From: Ketogulonicigenium robustum
GTDB lineage: Bacteria > Pseudomonadota > Alphaproteobacteria > Rhodobacterales > Rhodobacteraceae
Reading direction: 5' to 3'
Length of the DNA: 64,000 bases
NCBI RefSeq assembly: GCF_002117445.1
Contig: NZ_CP019937.1
Span: forward strand, 1,671,501 to 1,735,500
The notes under the pieces are model-generated. The model had not been told where the DNA came from. It searched no databases and saw only the letters and a list, made by a program, of their open reading frames with translations. The stretch's first letter is position 1. Each line of letters opens with the position of its first letter. Both the position numbers and the translations under genes were made by a program. Below, piece after piece: positions 47,590 to 57,366 of the stretch.

Positions 47590-48513
47590 ATGGACTGGGA
47601 CAAGTTGCGGATATTTCATGCCGTTGCCGATGCAGGTAGCTTGACGCATGCGGGCGATACCCTGCACCTCAGTCAATCCGCCGTCTCGCGCCAGATCCGC
47701 GCGCTGGAAGAAACGCTAGGCACCACGCTGTTCCACCGCCATGCGCGTGGGTTGATCCTGACAGAACAGGGCGAGCTGTTGTTCGACGCCACGCGCAGCA
47801 TGAACAAGCGGCTGGAAGCCGCCGCCGCCCGCATCCGCGATTCCGAGGATGGTGTCTTCGGCACGCTGAAAGTGACTACGACCACCGGCTTTGGTACGAT
47901 GTGGCTGGCGCCGCGACTGGGTAAGCTCTACGCCCAATATCCCGACCTGAAAATCGACCTGATCCTTGAGGAGCGGATCCTTGATCTGCCCATGCGCGAG
48001 GCCGACGTTGCGATCCGGCTGAAAGAGCCAAGTCAAGCCGATGTCATCCGTAAAAGGTTAATGGCGGTGCGCATGCGCCTTTATGCGACCCCCGAATATC
48101 TGGCGAACATGCCGCCCATCAACCGGCTGGAGGATATCGCCCAGCACCGCCTGATCTGCCAGAATATCAACTCGCCCCAACCCGTGGCCGCCATCGCGCT
48201 GGGACAAAAGCTGTTGTCGTTCGAAGTGACATCGACCCTGACGGTCAACACCTATTACGGGGTTCTGCAAGGTGTGCTGGCAAACATCGGCATCGGCATT
48301 TTGCCCGATTACGTCACCGAGGACAGCCCTAACCTGTGCCGCGTCCTGCCCTATGTCGAATCGAGCGAGATCCCCGTCTTCATCGCCTACGCCGAGGAAC
48401 TGCGCCAATCTCGCCGGATCGCCGCTTTCCGCGACTTCGTACAAGATGAACTGATCGCTCACCGCCGCAAGTTGCGCGAATCTGCGCCGCCAGCCGACGC
48501 GGTGCCCGATTAA
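47590..48513 (+). CDS. LysR-family transcriptional regulator
   Basis: A 307-residue LTTR: winged helix at 1-60 (SLTHAGDTLHLSQSAVSRQI), a linker helix, and a periplasmic-binding-like effector domain. A very strong GGGGGGAGG lies just before the ATG. Divergent from murI. The closest described relatives by pattern are VtlR/GcvA-like regulators, but no target can be named; a likely small RNA is encoded right downstream. Confidence 0.9.
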   Translation: MDWDKLRIFHAVADAGSLTHAGDTLHLSQSAVSRQIRALEETLGTTLFHRHARGLILTEQGELLFDATRSMNKRLEAAAARIRDSEDGVFGTLKVTTTTGFGTMWLAPRLGKLYAQYPDLKIDLILEERILDLPMREADVAIRLKEPSQADVIRKRLMAVRMRLYATPEYLANMPPINRLEDIAQHRLICQNINSPQPVAAIALGQKLLSFEVTSTLTVNTYYGVLQGVLANIGIGILPDYVTEDSPNLCRVLPYVESSEIPVFIAYAEELRQSRRIAAFRDFVQDELIAHRRKLRESAPPADAVPD

Positions 48514-48554
48514 CCCCGCCCTTTCAGCAAAAAAGTGACATCTAAATGACAAGA

Positions 48555-48594
48555 CACTTGCGCCAAGTGCATGGCTGCATTGCAGGAATGCACT
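48555..48594. repeat. Cluster of nested inverted repeats downstream of the LysR gene
   Basis: Three perfect inverted repeats share this stretch: CACTTG-CGC-CAAGTG (48555-48569), AGTGCAT/ATGCACT (48566-48572 and 48588-48594), and TGCATT-GCAGG-AATGCA (48576-48592). They end just before the small-RNA candidate and could be binding sites for its regulator or mutually exclusive hairpins. Confidence 0.55.
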
Positions 48595-48597
48595 AGC

Positions 48598-48725
48598 CCG
48601 ACCCCTTGCCCATTCATACTTCGCCACCTATTTCATCACTCGAAGGCGATGGTGCTGCAAGGCTCATCATCTTCATACCTCCCTGTTGGACTGAGCCGGG
48701 CCTATTTATAGCCCGGCTTTTTTTT
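48598..48725 (+). ncRNA. Candidate trans-acting small RNA
   Basis: A non-coding stretch between the LysR gene and purL with small-RNA architecture. CCTTGC (48604-48609) pairs with GCAAGG (48657-48662), enclosing TCGCC/GGCGA (48621-48625 with 48645-48649). A single-stranded CU-rich segment follows with CCTCCC (48678-48683), which could pair to Shine-Dalgarno sequences, and then a strong terminator. The 5' end is approximate; I see no clear promoter. It might instead be a leader transcript of purL. Confidence 0.5.
48694..48725 (+). terminator. Rho-independent terminator
   Basis: Stem AGCCGGGC / GCCCGGCT around a CTATTTATA loop, followed by eight Ts. It lies 180 bases after the LysR stop and 80 bases before purL, so it ends the small-RNA candidate or the LysR transcript. 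Confidence 0.92.
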
Positions 48726-48805
48726 GTCTTGTTGACGCTGGGCGCTTCCCCTTTGGGCCTCCCTCGCCTAATAGGCCTGCATGCAGCAGCCTTGGGGGAA
48801 GTACC

Positions 48806-50971
48806 ATGACGGCCGAGCCAACAATCACACCTGAACTGATCGCATCCCACGGGCTGAAGCCCGATGAATACGACCGTATTCTGGAGATCATCGGCCGCAC
48901 GCCCAGCTTTACAGAACTCGGCATTTTTTCGGCCATGTGGAACGAGCATTGCTCGTACAAATCCTCGAAAAAGTGGCTGCGCACACTGCACACCACGGGC
49001 AAACAAGTCATCTGCGGCCCGGGCGAAAACGCGGGCGTGGTCGACATCGGCGATGGTCAGGCGCTGGTGTTCAAAATGGAAAGCCACAACCACCCCAGCT
49101 ATATCGAGCCCTACCAGGGTGCGGGCACCGGGGTTGGCGGCATTCTACGCGACGTGTTTACCATGGGCGCGCGCCCGATGGCCGCGATGAATGCCCTGTC
49201 GTTCGGCACGCCGGACCACCCCAAAACCCGCCAGCTGGTCGAAGGTGTGGTCGCGGGCATCGGCGGCTATGGCAACGCATTCGGCGTGCCCACTGTGGCC
49301 GGCGAAGTGCGCTTTGACCCCGCCTATAACGGCAACTGCCTTGTGAATGCGTTTGCTGCGGGCCTTGCCGATGCCGACCGTATTTTCTACTCGGCGGCCT
49401 CGGGCGTAGGGATGCCGGTGGTTTACCTTGGCGCAAAGACCGGCCGCGACGGCGTTGGCGGCGCGACCATGGCCAGCGCGGAATTCGACGACACGATCGA
49501 GGAAAAGCGCCCCACCGTCCAAGTCGGCGACCCCTTTACCGAAAAGCGCCTGATGGAAGCCTGTATGGAGCTGATGGCATCGGATGCTGTCATCTCGATC
49601 CAAGACATGGGCGCGGCGGGCCTGACGTGTTCGGCAGTGGAAATGGGCGACAAGGGCGGCCTTGGCATTCGCCTTGACCTTGAACTGGTCCCCGTACGCG
49701 AAACCGGCATGACCGCGTATGAAATGATGCTGTCCGAAAGCCAAGAACGCATGCTGATGGTGCTGAAGCCCGAAGGCGAGGCCGAGGCCCGTGCGATTTT
49801 TGAAAAGTGGGATCTGGATTTCGCCATCGTTGGCGAGACGATTGCCGAAGACCGCTTCCTCATCATGCTGAACGGCGCCATCAAGGCCGACCTGCCGCTA
49901 TCCAAGCTGGCCTCTAGCGCGCCGGAATACGACCGCCCTTGGGTGCCCACCCCCGCCGCAGCGTCCTTGGCCGATGTGCCCGAAATCACCCCCATCGCGG
50001 GCCTGACCGCGCTGATCGCATCGCCCAACCACGCCAGCAAGGCATGGGTCTGGTCGCAATACGACCATCAGGTCGGCGCAGATACCATCCGCGTGCCGGG
50101 CCTTGGCGCGGGCGTCGTGCGTGTGCACGGCACCACCAAAGCCGTCGCTTTCACTTCGGATGTGACGCCGCGCTATGTCAAAGCGAACCCTGTCGAGGGT
50201 GGCAAGCAGGCCGTTGCCGAAGCCTATCGCAACCTGATCGCCGTCGGTGCAACCCCGCTAGCCACCACCGACAACCTGAACTTCGGCAACCCTGAAAAGC
50301 CGCAGATCATGGGGCAGCTGGTCGGCGCAATCGAAGGCATCGGTGCCGCCTGCCGCGCGCTCGACTTCCCGATCGTGTCGGGCAACGTGTCGCTATACAA
50401 CGAAACCGACGGCAGCGCGATTTTGCCCACCCCCACCATCGGCGGCGTCGGTCTGATCGCCGACATCGACAAGATGATCACTGGCCCCGCGCAGGCGGGC
50501 GATGTGCTGATCATGGTGGGTCGTCACGGCCACCACCTCGGCCAATCCGCCCTGCTGCTTGAGGCGTTCGGACGCACCGACGGCGACGCCCCCGAGGTTG
50601 ATCTGGACGAGGAAGCCCTGCACGGCCAGTTCATCCTGACCCACCGCATGCGCATCCGCGCCTGCACCGACATCGCGGACGGCGGCCTTGCGCTGGCTGC
50701 ATTTGAAATGGCAGCAGCAGCAGGTGTCGGCGTTGACGTTGCTGCCGAAGAAACCGGACTGCTGTTCGGTGAAGATCAGGGCCGCTACTTGCTAGCCGTG
50801 CCGCGCGACCAAGTGGCCGCGCTGGTCGATGGCGCCGCAGGTGACGGAATTCCTTGCGTTATTTACGGCCACTTCGGCGGCGACAAGGTCACCTTCGGCA
50901 CCGATAGCGCGCCGCTGGCCGCACTGGTCGACACCTATGCCACCAGTTTTGCCGCTAAACTCGGCCTCTAA
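48806..50971 (+). CDS. purL: Phosphoribosylformylglycinamidine synthase subunit PurL (small type)
   Basis: 721 residues, the small PurL that works with separate PurS and PurQ in purine synthesis. [10 protein letters not shown] near residue 50, ESHNHPS with the catalytic His, and the ATP-binding [10 protein letters not shown] region are visible. GGGGGAA precedes the ATG by 5 bases. Confidence 0.97.
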   Translation: MTAEPTITPELIASHGLKPDEYDRILEIIGRTPSFTELGIFSAMWNEHCSYKSSKKWLRTLHTTGKQVICGPGENAGVVDIGDGQALVFKMESHNHPSYIEPYQGAGTGVGGILRDVFTMGARPMAAMNALSFGTPDHPKTRQLVEGVVAGIGGYGNAFGVPTVAGEVRFDPAYNGNCLVNAFAAGLADADRIFYSAASGVGMPVVYLGAKTGRDGVGGATMASAEFDDTIEEKRPTVQVGDPFTEKRLMEACMELMASDAVISIQDMGAAGLTCSAVEMGDKGGLGIRLDLELVPVRETGMTAYEMMLSESQERMLMVLKPEGEAEARAIFEKWDLDFAIVGETIAEDRFLIMLNGAIKADLPLSKLASSAPEYDRPWVPTPAAASLADVPEITPIAGLTALIASPNHASKAWVWSQYDHQVGADTIRVPGLGAGVVRVHGTTKAVAFTSDVTPRYVKANPVEGGKQAVAEAYRNLIAVGATPLATTDNLNFGNPEKPQIMGQLVGAIEGIGAACRALDFPIVSGNVSLYNETDGSAILPTPTIGGVGLIADIDKMITGPAQAGDVLIMVGRHGHHLGQSALLLEAFGRTDGDAPEVDLDEEALHGQFILTHRMRIRACTDIADGGLALAAFEMAAAAGVGVDVAAEETGLLFGEDQGRYLLAVPRDQVAALVDGAAGDGIPCVIYGHFGGDKVTFGTDSAPLAALVDTYATSFAAKLGL

Positions 50972-50990
50972 GCCCATTGCCCGAAGCCCG

Positions 50991-51014
50991 GCTGATCCCT
51001 AAATTGGGATCAGC
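50991..51014. repeat. Perfect 9-bp hairpin between purL and bolA
   Basis: GCTGATCCC / GGGATCAGC with a six-base loop (TAAATT) and no T-run; 22 bases before the bolA ATG. It could be a weak terminator, a processing site or an operator. RNA in the bolA leader would fold here. Confidence 0.6.
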
Positions 51015-51035
51015 TAACATGCAGGAGCCCGCCAT

Positions 51036-51278
51036 ATGGCCATTGAAGCACCGGAAATCGAAGCGCTGATCCGCGCATCCTTTCCTGCCGCACAGATCAC
51101 CATCACCGATCTGGCCGGAGACGGAAACCACTGGGCCGCCGAAGTCATCGATGAAAGCTTCCGCGGCCTCAACCGCGTGCAGCAGCAACGCGCAGTATAC
51201 GCCGCCTTGAAAGAGCAGATGGAGGGGGCGAACGGCGCCCTTCACGCCCTTGCCCTGACCACCAAGGCACCGGACTGA
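51036..51278 (+). CDS. BolA-family protein
   Basis: An 80-residue BolA/IbaG-like protein; the conserved HWAAEVID and a late H-A-L-A-L segment carry the cluster-ligand histidines. BolA proteins bind [2Fe-2S] clusters with monothiol glutaredoxins, and the gene for such a glutaredoxin follows 38 bases downstream. Confidence 0.93.
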   Translation: MAIEAPEIEALIRASFPAAQITITDLAGDGNHWAAEVIDESFRGLNRVQQQRAVYAALKEQMEGANGALHALALTTKAPD

Positions 51279-51316
51279 GGCCAAAAGGCCCCGCACCCAC
51301 ACACAGGATACCCAAG

Positions 51317-51682
51317 ATGAGCGACGAAGCCCTTAACCAGATCCGCCAGACCATTGCCGACAATGATGTCGTGCTGTTCATGAAGGGCACCAAGATGATG
51401 CCGCAATGCGGGTTTTCCAGCCGCATCGCCAGCGTGCTGAACTTCATGGGCATCGAATATGCCGATGTCGACGTGCTGGCCGATGCCGACATCCGCCAAG
51501 GTATCAAGGATTTCTCGGACTGGCCGACCATCCCGCAGCTTTATGTCAAAGGCGAATTCGTCGGCGGCTGCGACATTGTCACCGAAATGGTGCTGTCGGG
51601 TGAACTCGATACCCTGTTCGACACCCAAGGCATCGCCTACAACAAAGACTCGGCGAACAAGATCCGCGAAGCGAACGCCTAA
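51317..51682 (+). CDS. grxD: Monothiol glutaredoxin (Grx4 type)
   Basis: A 121-residue CGFS glutaredoxin: [14 protein letters not shown] with active Cys31, then [16 protein letters not shown] binding glutathione. It carries and delivers [2Fe-2S] clusters and partners with the BolA protein encoded just before it. Confidence 0.96.
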   Translation: MSDEALNQIRQTIADNDVVLFMKGTKMMPQCGFSSRIASVLNFMGIEYADVDVLADADIRQGIKDFSDWPTIPQLYVKGEFVGGCDIVTEMVLSGELDTLFDTQGIAYNKDSANKIREANA

Positions 51683-51706
51683 GGTCTTCGCGATACGCAC
51701 CTATGT

Positions 51707-51735
51707 AAAAGGCCGGGCATGACCCGGCCTTTTTT
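51707..51735. terminator. Bidirectional Rho-independent terminator (grxD / zapA)
   Basis: AAAAGGCCGGG / CCCGGCCTTTTTT with a CATGA loop. The T-run runs into the TAA stop codon of the minus-strand zapA gene. Confidence 0.92.
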
Positions 51736-52207
51736 ACGCCTGCTGCGCAGCGATGCGGCCTTCGGCCTCGCGCACAATGGCTTCGACCCGATCGACCAGC
51801 GCCTCATAGGCGGCGATCATATCCTCGGGGATCACCTCGACCTGCACTTCGACGGGGACTTCAACAGGCACCGGCACTTCGACCTGAACCTCGACAGGTA
51901 CCTGCACCTCAACGATCCGCTCGACCTCTACCTTCTCGACGCGCGCGGGGGCGGCCAGACGGGCCTCCAGCGTGCCGACTTGATGGCGCAGGGACACCAG
52001 CTCATCCTCTAGCGCGCCGGTGCGGTCGGCCAGCATCAGGCCCGCCATCAACAGCATCCGCGCTTCGGGCATGCGGCCCAGCTGCGCGGCAAAGGCCTGC
52101 GCTTCGGCATCCAGCCGCGCGCCGGCGCTGGTGACGAACTGTTCCTCGCCCGCGTTGCAGGCCACTTCGAATTGGCGATTGCCGACGGATATCACCACGT
52201 GCGACAT
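51734..52207 (-). CDS. zapA: ZapA-like cell division protein with Val-Glu repeat insert
   Basis: A 157-residue protein whose first ~85 residues match ZapA (VVISVGNRQFEVACNAGEE near the start, then a helix), the FtsZ-ring bundling factor. Residues 90-125 are an alternating PVEV/QVEV repeat of low complexity, absent from ordinary ~100-residue ZapA, after which a short helix ends the protein. The stop overlaps the gene-pair terminator and the start overlaps the upstream coiled-coil gene's stop by one base, so both are cotranscribed. Confidence 0.85.
   Translation of the reverse strand: MSHVVISVGNRQFEVACNAGEEQFVTSAGARLDAEAQAFAAQLGRMPEARMLLMAGLMLADRTGALEDELVSLRHQVGTLEARLAAPARVEKVEVERIVEVQVPVEVQVEVPVPVEVPVEVQVEVIPEDMIAAYEALVDRVEAIVREAEGRIAAQQA
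51833..51940. repeat. In-frame P/Q-V-E-V coding repeat inside zapA
   Basis: A region of near-repeating codons for Val-Glu-Val with Pro or Gln between units (protein residues 90-125 of the minus-strand zapA). DNA units of about 12 bases (tcgacctgcact / tcgacggggact types) recur, suggesting growth by slippage or unequal crossover. Confidence 0.7.
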
Positions 52208-52740
52208 CAGTTTTCCTCCTCGGCATCAAGCTGGCGCGGCGCGCTACGGCCCGCGTTGGCAACCAGCGGGCGCAACCCCGCGATCACGGCAGAAACTTCG
52301 GCCAGATCGGCAGCACGATTGGCCTGCAATGCGGCAATTTCAGCCTCCATCGCGCGGTTGACCAGCGCGGGATCGGCCACATTCGCGGACAGGCTGGCCC
52401 GCAATTCTTCGGTAATGGCGCGCAATTCGGCGTTCGATTGGCGCAAACGATACAGCTCGTCGTCAATCTCGGCCAAACGCCCGCCTTGCGCGGCAAGTTG
52501 CTGCTCGACCACAGCCAGACGCTCGCGCTCGGCAGCAAGGTGCGCTTCCAGCCGCGCAACGCGGCTTTCGGCGTCATAAAGGGCGGCCTCAATCTCGGGG
52601 GTATCGGCGGGGTATGCAGGCGCGGGGGCACGGTCCATCAGCTGCGCCATACGCGTCAGTGCAGCGTTCACACGCCCCACAGCGGCGGCGATGCGCTGTT
52701 CCCCCGACAGCAGCGGGCGATCGTCACTGTCTTGTATCAT
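52207..52740 (-). CDS. Coiled-coil protein of unknown function upstream of zapA
   Basis: A 177-residue protein, mostly heptad-rich helix (about 35-140: ESRVARLEAHLAAERERL and similar). No known domain. The start is uncertain; ATG 52740 is chosen because the sequence becomes protein-like there and AGGGG lies upstream, with 52755 and further upstream codons as alternatives. Its link to zapA makes a divisome or FtsZ-ring role plausible (inference). Confidence 0.7.
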   Translation of the reverse strand: MIQDSDDRPLLSGEQRIAAAVGRVNAALTRMAQLMDRAPAPAYPADTPEIEAALYDAESRVARLEAHLAAERERLAVVEQQLAAQGGRLAEIDDELYRLRQSNAELRAITEELRASLSANVADPALVNRAMEAEIAALQANRAADLAEVSAVIAGLRPLVANAGRSAPRQLDAEEEN

Positions 52741-52894
52741 CCCTGCCCCTATCATCCCTGACCCGTGTTCCATTTCAGCGTGTGATGCAGCATTCGGGCG
52801 GCCTTCAACTTCAGCATTCAAGTCCTTGCATTAGATCATGATTGCCACGGCCGCGCAAACCCCGCCAGCATTGTGCGCGCAGTTTGGCATGCTT

Positions 52895-52923
52895 TTGCGA
52901 CAGGATCAAACTGCGGTTACCCT
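52895..52923 (+). promoter_or_regulatory. Sigma-70-like promoter candidate for tkt
   Basis: TTGCGA (52895-52900), a 17-base spacer, and TACCCT (52918-52923), about 65 bases before the tkt start. A palindrome GGAACG-C-CGTTCC (52955-52967) lies downstream in the leader and may be an operator. Only moderate matches. Confidence 0.35.
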
Positions 52924-52987
52924 TGATCTGCGCCCGCTGGCTGGTATGACGGTTGGAACGCCGTTCCCCGATGTAAGGATCACTGCC

Positions 52988-55006
52988 TTGGATATCGCAG
53001 CCCTGCGCGCCGCACACCCTGACCACTGGATGAAGGCCGCCGCCATCCGTACCCTGACGCTGGATGCCGTCGCCGCCGCCAACTCCGGCCACTCCGGCAT
53101 GCCGATGGGCATGGCCGACGTCGCGACCGTTCTGTTCGAAAAGCACCTGCGCTTTGACCCCAAAGCCCCGCGCTGGGCCGACCGCGACCGGTTCATCCTG
53201 TCTGCTGGCCACGGCTCTATGCTGGTCTATGCGCTGATGTATCTGACCGGCTACGAAGACATTACCTTGCAGCAAATCAAGGACTTCCGCCAATGGGGCG
53301 CCCGCACCGCCGGCCACCCCGAATACGGCCACGCCGCCGGGATCGAAACGACGACCGGCCCGCTGGGTCAGGGCATCGCCAATTCGGTCGGCTTCGCCAT
53401 CGCCGAAGAACACCTACGCGCCCGTTTCGGCACCAGCCTGATCAACCACTATACCTATGTCATCGCGGGTGACGGCTGCCTGATGGAAGGCATCAGCCAA
53501 GAGGCGATCGCCCTGGCCGGCAAGCAAGAGCTGTCGCACCTGATCGTATTTTGGGACAACAACGGCATCACTATCGACGGCAAGGTCGAAATTGCCGACA
53601 TCACCAACCAGCCTGCCCGCTTTGCCGCATCCGGCTGGCATGTGCAGGAAATCGACGGTCACGACCCCGTTGCCATCGACGCGGCCATTATCGCGGCGAA
53701 AAAGGACAAGCGCCCCTCGATGATTGCGTGCAAAACGCATATCGCGCTGGGCTCGTCGGCTCAGGACACATCGAAAGGCCACGGCGCGCTGACCGATGCC
53801 AAGCTGATCGCCGACACCAAGGCCGCCTATGGCTGGACAGCCGCCGCTTTCGAAGTTCCCGCGCCCATCAAAGCCGAATGGGAAGCCATGGGCGCGCGCG
53901 GCGCAACTGCCCGCACCGAGTGGGAAGCCCGCTTCAACACCCTGTCCGACGCCAAAAAGGCCGATTTTGAGCGGATCTTCCGCATGGAAGCCCCCAAGGC
54001 GCTGTCGGCCAAGATCCGCGCCCTGAAAAAAGACGTCAGCGCCAGCGCCCCGAAAGTCGCGACGCGCAAGTCTTCGGAAATGGTCCTCGAGGTCGTGAAC
54101 CCGATCATGAAGGAAACCATCGGCGGCTCGGCCGACCTCACCGGGTCGAACAACACGCTGACCAAAGATCTGGGCACGTTCGGCCCCGACAATCGCAAGG
54201 GCCGCTACGTCTATTTCGGCATCCGCGAACACGGCATGGCCGCCGCGATGAACGGCATGGTCTTGCACGGCGGCGTGCGCCCGTATGGCGGCACGTTCAT
54301 GGCGTTCACCGACTATGCCCGCGGCGCGATGCGTTTGTCGGCACTGATGGGTGTACCGACGATCTACGTCATGACGCACGATTCCATCGGCCTTGGTGAA
54401 GACGGCCCGACCCACCAACCGGTCGAACATCTGTCGATGCTGCGCGCAACGCCGAACACCTATGTCTTCCGCCCCGCCGACACGGTTGAAACCGCCGAGG
54501 CTTGGGAAATCGCGCTGACCTCGACCACCACCCCGTCTGTGCTGGCGCTGTCGCGTCAGAATCTGCCGACCGTGCGCACGGCCCATACCAGCACCAACCT
54601 GACCGCCAAGGGCGCCTATGTGCTGGCCGAAGCGACCGGCAAGCGCCAAGTCATCTTGATGGCGTCCGGCTCGGAAGTAGAAGTCGCGATGGCGGCCCGC
54701 ACGCAGCTGGAAGCGGCTGGCATCGGCACGCGCGTTGTCTCGGTACCCTCGATGGAACTGTTCCGCGCGCAGGACGAAGCCTACCGCAAGCGCGTGCTGC
54801 CCGCAGGCCCCGCGCGCATCGCGATCGAGGCTGGCGTGCGCCAAAGCTGGGACTGGTTGCTGCTGGGCGAGCGTGGCCGCGAGGCGAAAGCGGCTTTCGT
54901 CGGGATGGAGGGCTTCGGAGCCTCGGCCCCGGCCGAGCTGCTGTTTGAAAAGTTCGGCATTACGGCGGCCAATGTCACCGCAAAAGCCAAGGCCCTGCTG
55001 GGCTAA
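52988..55006 (+). CDS. tkt: Transketolase
   Basis: 672 residues from a TTG start. TTG 52988 is chosen because the protein then begins [13 protein letters not shown], as homologues do, and AAGGA lies 8 bases upstream; the in-frame upstream extension to 52838 shows no such site and no homology-like sequence. Thiamine diphosphate site: [10 protein letters not shown] (about 161-170) and, later, the [11 protein letters not shown] transketolase motif. It moves two-carbon units in the pentose-phosphate path. Confidence 0.96.
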   Translation: MDIAALRAAHPDHWMKAAAIRTLTLDAVAAANSGHSGMPMGMADVATVLFEKHLRFDPKAPRWADRDRFILSAGHGSMLVYALMYLTGYEDITLQQIKDFRQWGARTAGHPEYGHAAGIETTTGPLGQGIANSVGFAIAEEHLRARFGTSLINHYTYVIAGDGCLMEGISQEAIALAGKQELSHLIVFWDNNGITIDGKVEIADITNQPARFAASGWHVQEIDGHDPVAIDAAIIAAKKDKRPSMIACKTHIALGSSAQDTSKGHGALTDAKLIADTKAAYGWTAAAFEVPAPIKAEWEAMGARGATARTEWEARFNTLSDAKKADFERIFRMEAPKALSAKIRALKKDVSASAPKVATRKSSEMVLEVVNPIMKETIGGSADLTGSNNTLTKDLGTFGPDNRKGRYVYFGIREHGMAAAMNGMVLHGGVRPYGGTFMAFTDYARGAMRLSALMGVPTIYVMTHDSIGLGEDGPTHQPVEHLSMLRATPNTYVFRPADTVETAEAWEIALTSTTTPSVLALSRQNLPTVRTAHTSTNLTAKGAYVLAEATGKRQVILMASGSEVEVAMAARTQLEAAGIGTRVVSVPSMELFRAQDEAYRKRVLPAGPARIAIEAGVRQSWDWLLLGERGREAKAAFVGMEGFGASAPAELLFEKFGITAANVTAKAKALLG

Positions 55007-55012
55007 AAAAAC

Positions 55013-55042
55013 GGCCCCGCGCATCACCTGCGCGGGGCCTTT
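55013..55042. terminator. Rho-independent terminator after tkt
   Basis: GGCCCCGCGCA / TGCGCGGGGCC stem with a TCACC loop and a short T-run, preceded by an A-run; it lies between tkt and the convergent DUF808 gene. Confidence 0.9.
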
Positions 55043-55045
55043 GCT

Positions 55046-55981
55046 TTAGTGGGCCTTGCGCAGGAACGGCGCGGTGACGGCCACCACGACCAACCCGACT
55101 GCTAGGCCGATGATACCATCAAGCAGCGCGGTCACGAGCCATTCCACAAACCCTTGCGCTGCCGACAGCGCCTGCCCCGCAGCGACCGCCGCGTGGTGGA
55201 TAGCATTGTAGACCACCGGCCAGCCCATTTCAGACGCGCCATGCGTCAAAATATTGCCGCCCACCCACAGCATCGCCAACGTCCCTACGAAGGACAGAAC
55301 GCTCAGCACCTTGGGCATACCGCGCAGCAAGGTGCGGCCAAAGGCGCGCGTCGCCGCCAGACGGCCATTGCGGTTCAACGCCGCGCCGATGTCGTCGGCC
55401 TTCACAATCAGCGCCACGCCGCCGTAGACAAGGGCCGTAATCGCCAAACCGACGGCGGCCAGAATCACGGCCTCCATCCAGATGGTGTCGGTTTCCAACA
55501 CGGAAAGCGAGACGACCATGATCTCGGCCGAGAGGATCAAGTCGGTTTTAATCGCCCCCGCGACGCGGGTTTCCTCTAGCTGGGCCGGATCGCCGCTGTC
55601 GACCTCGGCCTGGGCATGATCGGCGGCGGGGCGGAAGTAGTGCAAAACCTTCTCGGCGCCCTCATAGCACAGATACAACCCGCCCAGCATCAGCAGCGGC
55701 GTGATGATCCACGGCGCGAAGTAGTTTAGCACCAACAAAATCGGCAGCAAAATAACCAATTTGTTACGGATCGACCCTTTGGCGATGCGCCAAATCATAG
55801 GCAATTCGCGGCTGGCCGAAAACCCGTGAACATATTTCGGCGTCACCGCAGCATCGTCGATCACCAACCCGGCTGCCTTCGTCCCCGCCTTTAATGACTG
55901 CGCCGCCACATCGTCGATCGAGGCAGCAGCCACCTTGGCAATGGCCGCCACATCATCCAACAAAGCCAACAATCCGCTCAT
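55046..55981 (-). CDS. DUF808 (YedI-like) membrane protein
   Basis: A 311-residue inner-membrane protein with about six hydrophobic segments. The family start SGLLALLDDVAAIAKVAAASIDDVAAQ (split here by eye into two amphipathic repeats) and VHGFSASRELPMIW are DUF808 hallmarks. Function unknown. Confidence 0.9.
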   Translation of the reverse strand: MSGLLALLDDVAAIAKVAAASIDDVAAQSLKAGTKAAGLVIDDAAVTPKYVHGFSASRELPMIWRIAKGSIRNKLVILLPILLVLNYFAPWIITPLLMLGGLYLCYEGAEKVLHYFRPAADHAQAEVDSGDPAQLEETRVAGAIKTDLILSAEIMVVSLSVLETDTIWMEAVILAAVGLAITALVYGGVALIVKADDIGAALNRNGRLAATRAFGRTLLRGMPKVLSVLSFVGTLAMLWVGGNILTHGASEMGWPVVYNAIHHAAVAAGQALSAAQGFVEWLVTALLDGIIGLAVGLVVVAVTAPFLRKAH

Positions 55982-56074
55982 GCCTGCGCTCCGTTTCAGA
56001 TAAAATTCACAAAGGGTGCAATTGACTGCAACTCCTCCTTCCCCTCAGCTTGGCATCGCGCGTAAAAGAAAGCC

Positions 56075-56218
56075 ATGACGAACAAACTCGCCATCATCTT
56101 CGGATCGGTCATTCTGCTGTTGTTGGCCGCGGATCTTCTGTTCAATCAGGGGATTGCGACGATTTTTCTGGGGCGGCGCTTCCTTGATCTGCTGCACTGG
56201 GTCGAGTTTTGGCGTTAA
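56075..56218 (+). CDS. Small conserved membrane protein upstream of gap
   Basis: A 47-residue protein: one membrane helix (about 6-22, IIFGSVILLLLAADLLF), then FLGRRFLDLLHWVEFWR. Proteins with this pattern are typical just upstream of gap in Rhodobacteraceae (recalled, not checked). An AAGAAAG-like ribosome site precedes the ATG. Function unknown. Confidence 0.75.
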   Translation: MTNKLAIIFGSVILLLLAADLLFNQGIATIFLGRRFLDLLHWVEFWR

Positions 56219-56322
56219 CATGGGGCGCAAGACGCCCGCGCGGTTGACCTTTCGCAGGAAATCGCAAAGGTGACCGCAACGCGGGCATTCCGCCCGCTGC
56301 TACCGTCAAAAGAGGGTTCAAA

Positions 56323-57324
56323 ATGGCTGTGAAAGTGGCGATTAACGGCTTCGGCCGCATCGGGCGCAACGTCTTGCGGGCGATCATTGAATCGGGCCGC
56401 ACCGATATCGAGGTTGTCGCGATCAACGACCTTGGCCCGGTCGAAACGAACGCGCACCTGCTGCGTTACGATTCGGTCCATGGCCGCTTCCCCGGCACCG
56501 TGACGACCACCGCCGACACGATCGACGCCGGCCGTGGCCCGATCCGCGTGACCGCTATCCGCAACCCGGCCGAATTGCCCTGGGGCGATGTCGACATCGC
56601 GCTGGAATGCACTGGCATCTTCACCGACGCCGACAAAGCCAAGATCCACCTTGAAAACGGATCACAGCGCGTGCTGGTTTCGGCCCCCTCGACCGGTGCC
56701 GACAAGACCATCGTGTTCGGCGTAAACGATGCCACGCTGACCGCCGAAGACCTGATCGTGTCGAACGCGTCGTGCACCACCAACTGCCTGTCGCCTGTCG
56801 CCAAAGTGTTGAACGACACCATCGGTATCACCAAAGGCTTCATGACCACGGTGCACAGCTACACCGGTGACCAGCCGACGCTGGATACCATGCACAAAGA
56901 CCTGTACCGCGCACGCGCAGCGGCGCTTTCAATGATCCCGACCTCGACCGGCGCGGCCAAAGCTGTAGGCCTGGTGCTGCCCGAACTGAAGGGCAAGCTT
57001 GACGGCGTATCGATCCGCGTGCCGACGCCGAACGTGTCGGTCGTCGACCTGACGTTCGAAGCCGCCCGCCCGACCACCGTCGAGGAAGTGAACGCCGCCA
57101 TCATCGCCGCCGCTGACGGCCCGTTGAAGGGCATTCTGGGCTACACCCACGAGCCGCTGGTCTCGAGCGACTTCAACCACGACTCGCATTCGTCGGTTTT
57201 CGCGCTGGACCAAACAAAGGTGCTGGACGGTAACATGGTGCGCATCCTGTCGTGGTACGACAACGAATGGGGTTTCTCGAACCGCATGTCGGACACGGCT
57301 GTCGCCATTGGCAAGCTGATCTGA
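56323..57324 (+). CDS. gap: Glyceraldehyde-3-phosphate dehydrogenase
   Basis: 333 residues. Rossmann GFGRIGRNV at the N-terminus and the catalytic ASCTTNCL (Cys151). NAD-type by the DLGPVETN sequence after the second strand. Glycolysis/gluconeogenesis. A hairpin terminator follows. Confidence 0.98.
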   Translation: MAVKVAINGFGRIGRNVLRAIIESGRTDIEVVAINDLGPVETNAHLLRYDSVHGRFPGTVTTTADTIDAGRGPIRVTAIRNPAELPWGDVDIALECTGIFTDADKAKIHLENGSQRVLVSAPSTGADKTIVFGVNDATLTAEDLIVSNASCTTNCLSPVAKVLNDTIGITKGFMTTVHSYTGDQPTLDTMHKDLYRARAAALSMIPTSTGAAKAVGLVLPELKGKLDGVSIRVPTPNVSVVDLTFEAARPTTVEEVNAAIIAAADGPLKGILGYTHEPLVSSDFNHDSHSSVFALDQTKVLDGNMVRILSWYDNEWGFSNRMSDTAVAIGKLI

Positions 57325-57331
57325 GACCGGC

Positions 57332-57366
57332 GCTAGGGTGTCTTGCGGGGCACCCTAGCCCAACTT
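57332..57366. terminator. Hairpin terminator between gap and coaD
   Basis: GCTAGGGTG / CACCCTAGC with a 10-base loop, followed shortly by TTTT. It overlaps the last bases of the minus-strand coaD gene. Confidence 0.7.

Noticed and set aside
52838-52987. An upstream ATG/ATT-type start giving transketolase an extra 50 residues.
   Set aside because: The extension has no ribosome-binding site and no homology-like sequence; TTG 52988 has AAGGA at 8 bases and gives the standard N-terminus.
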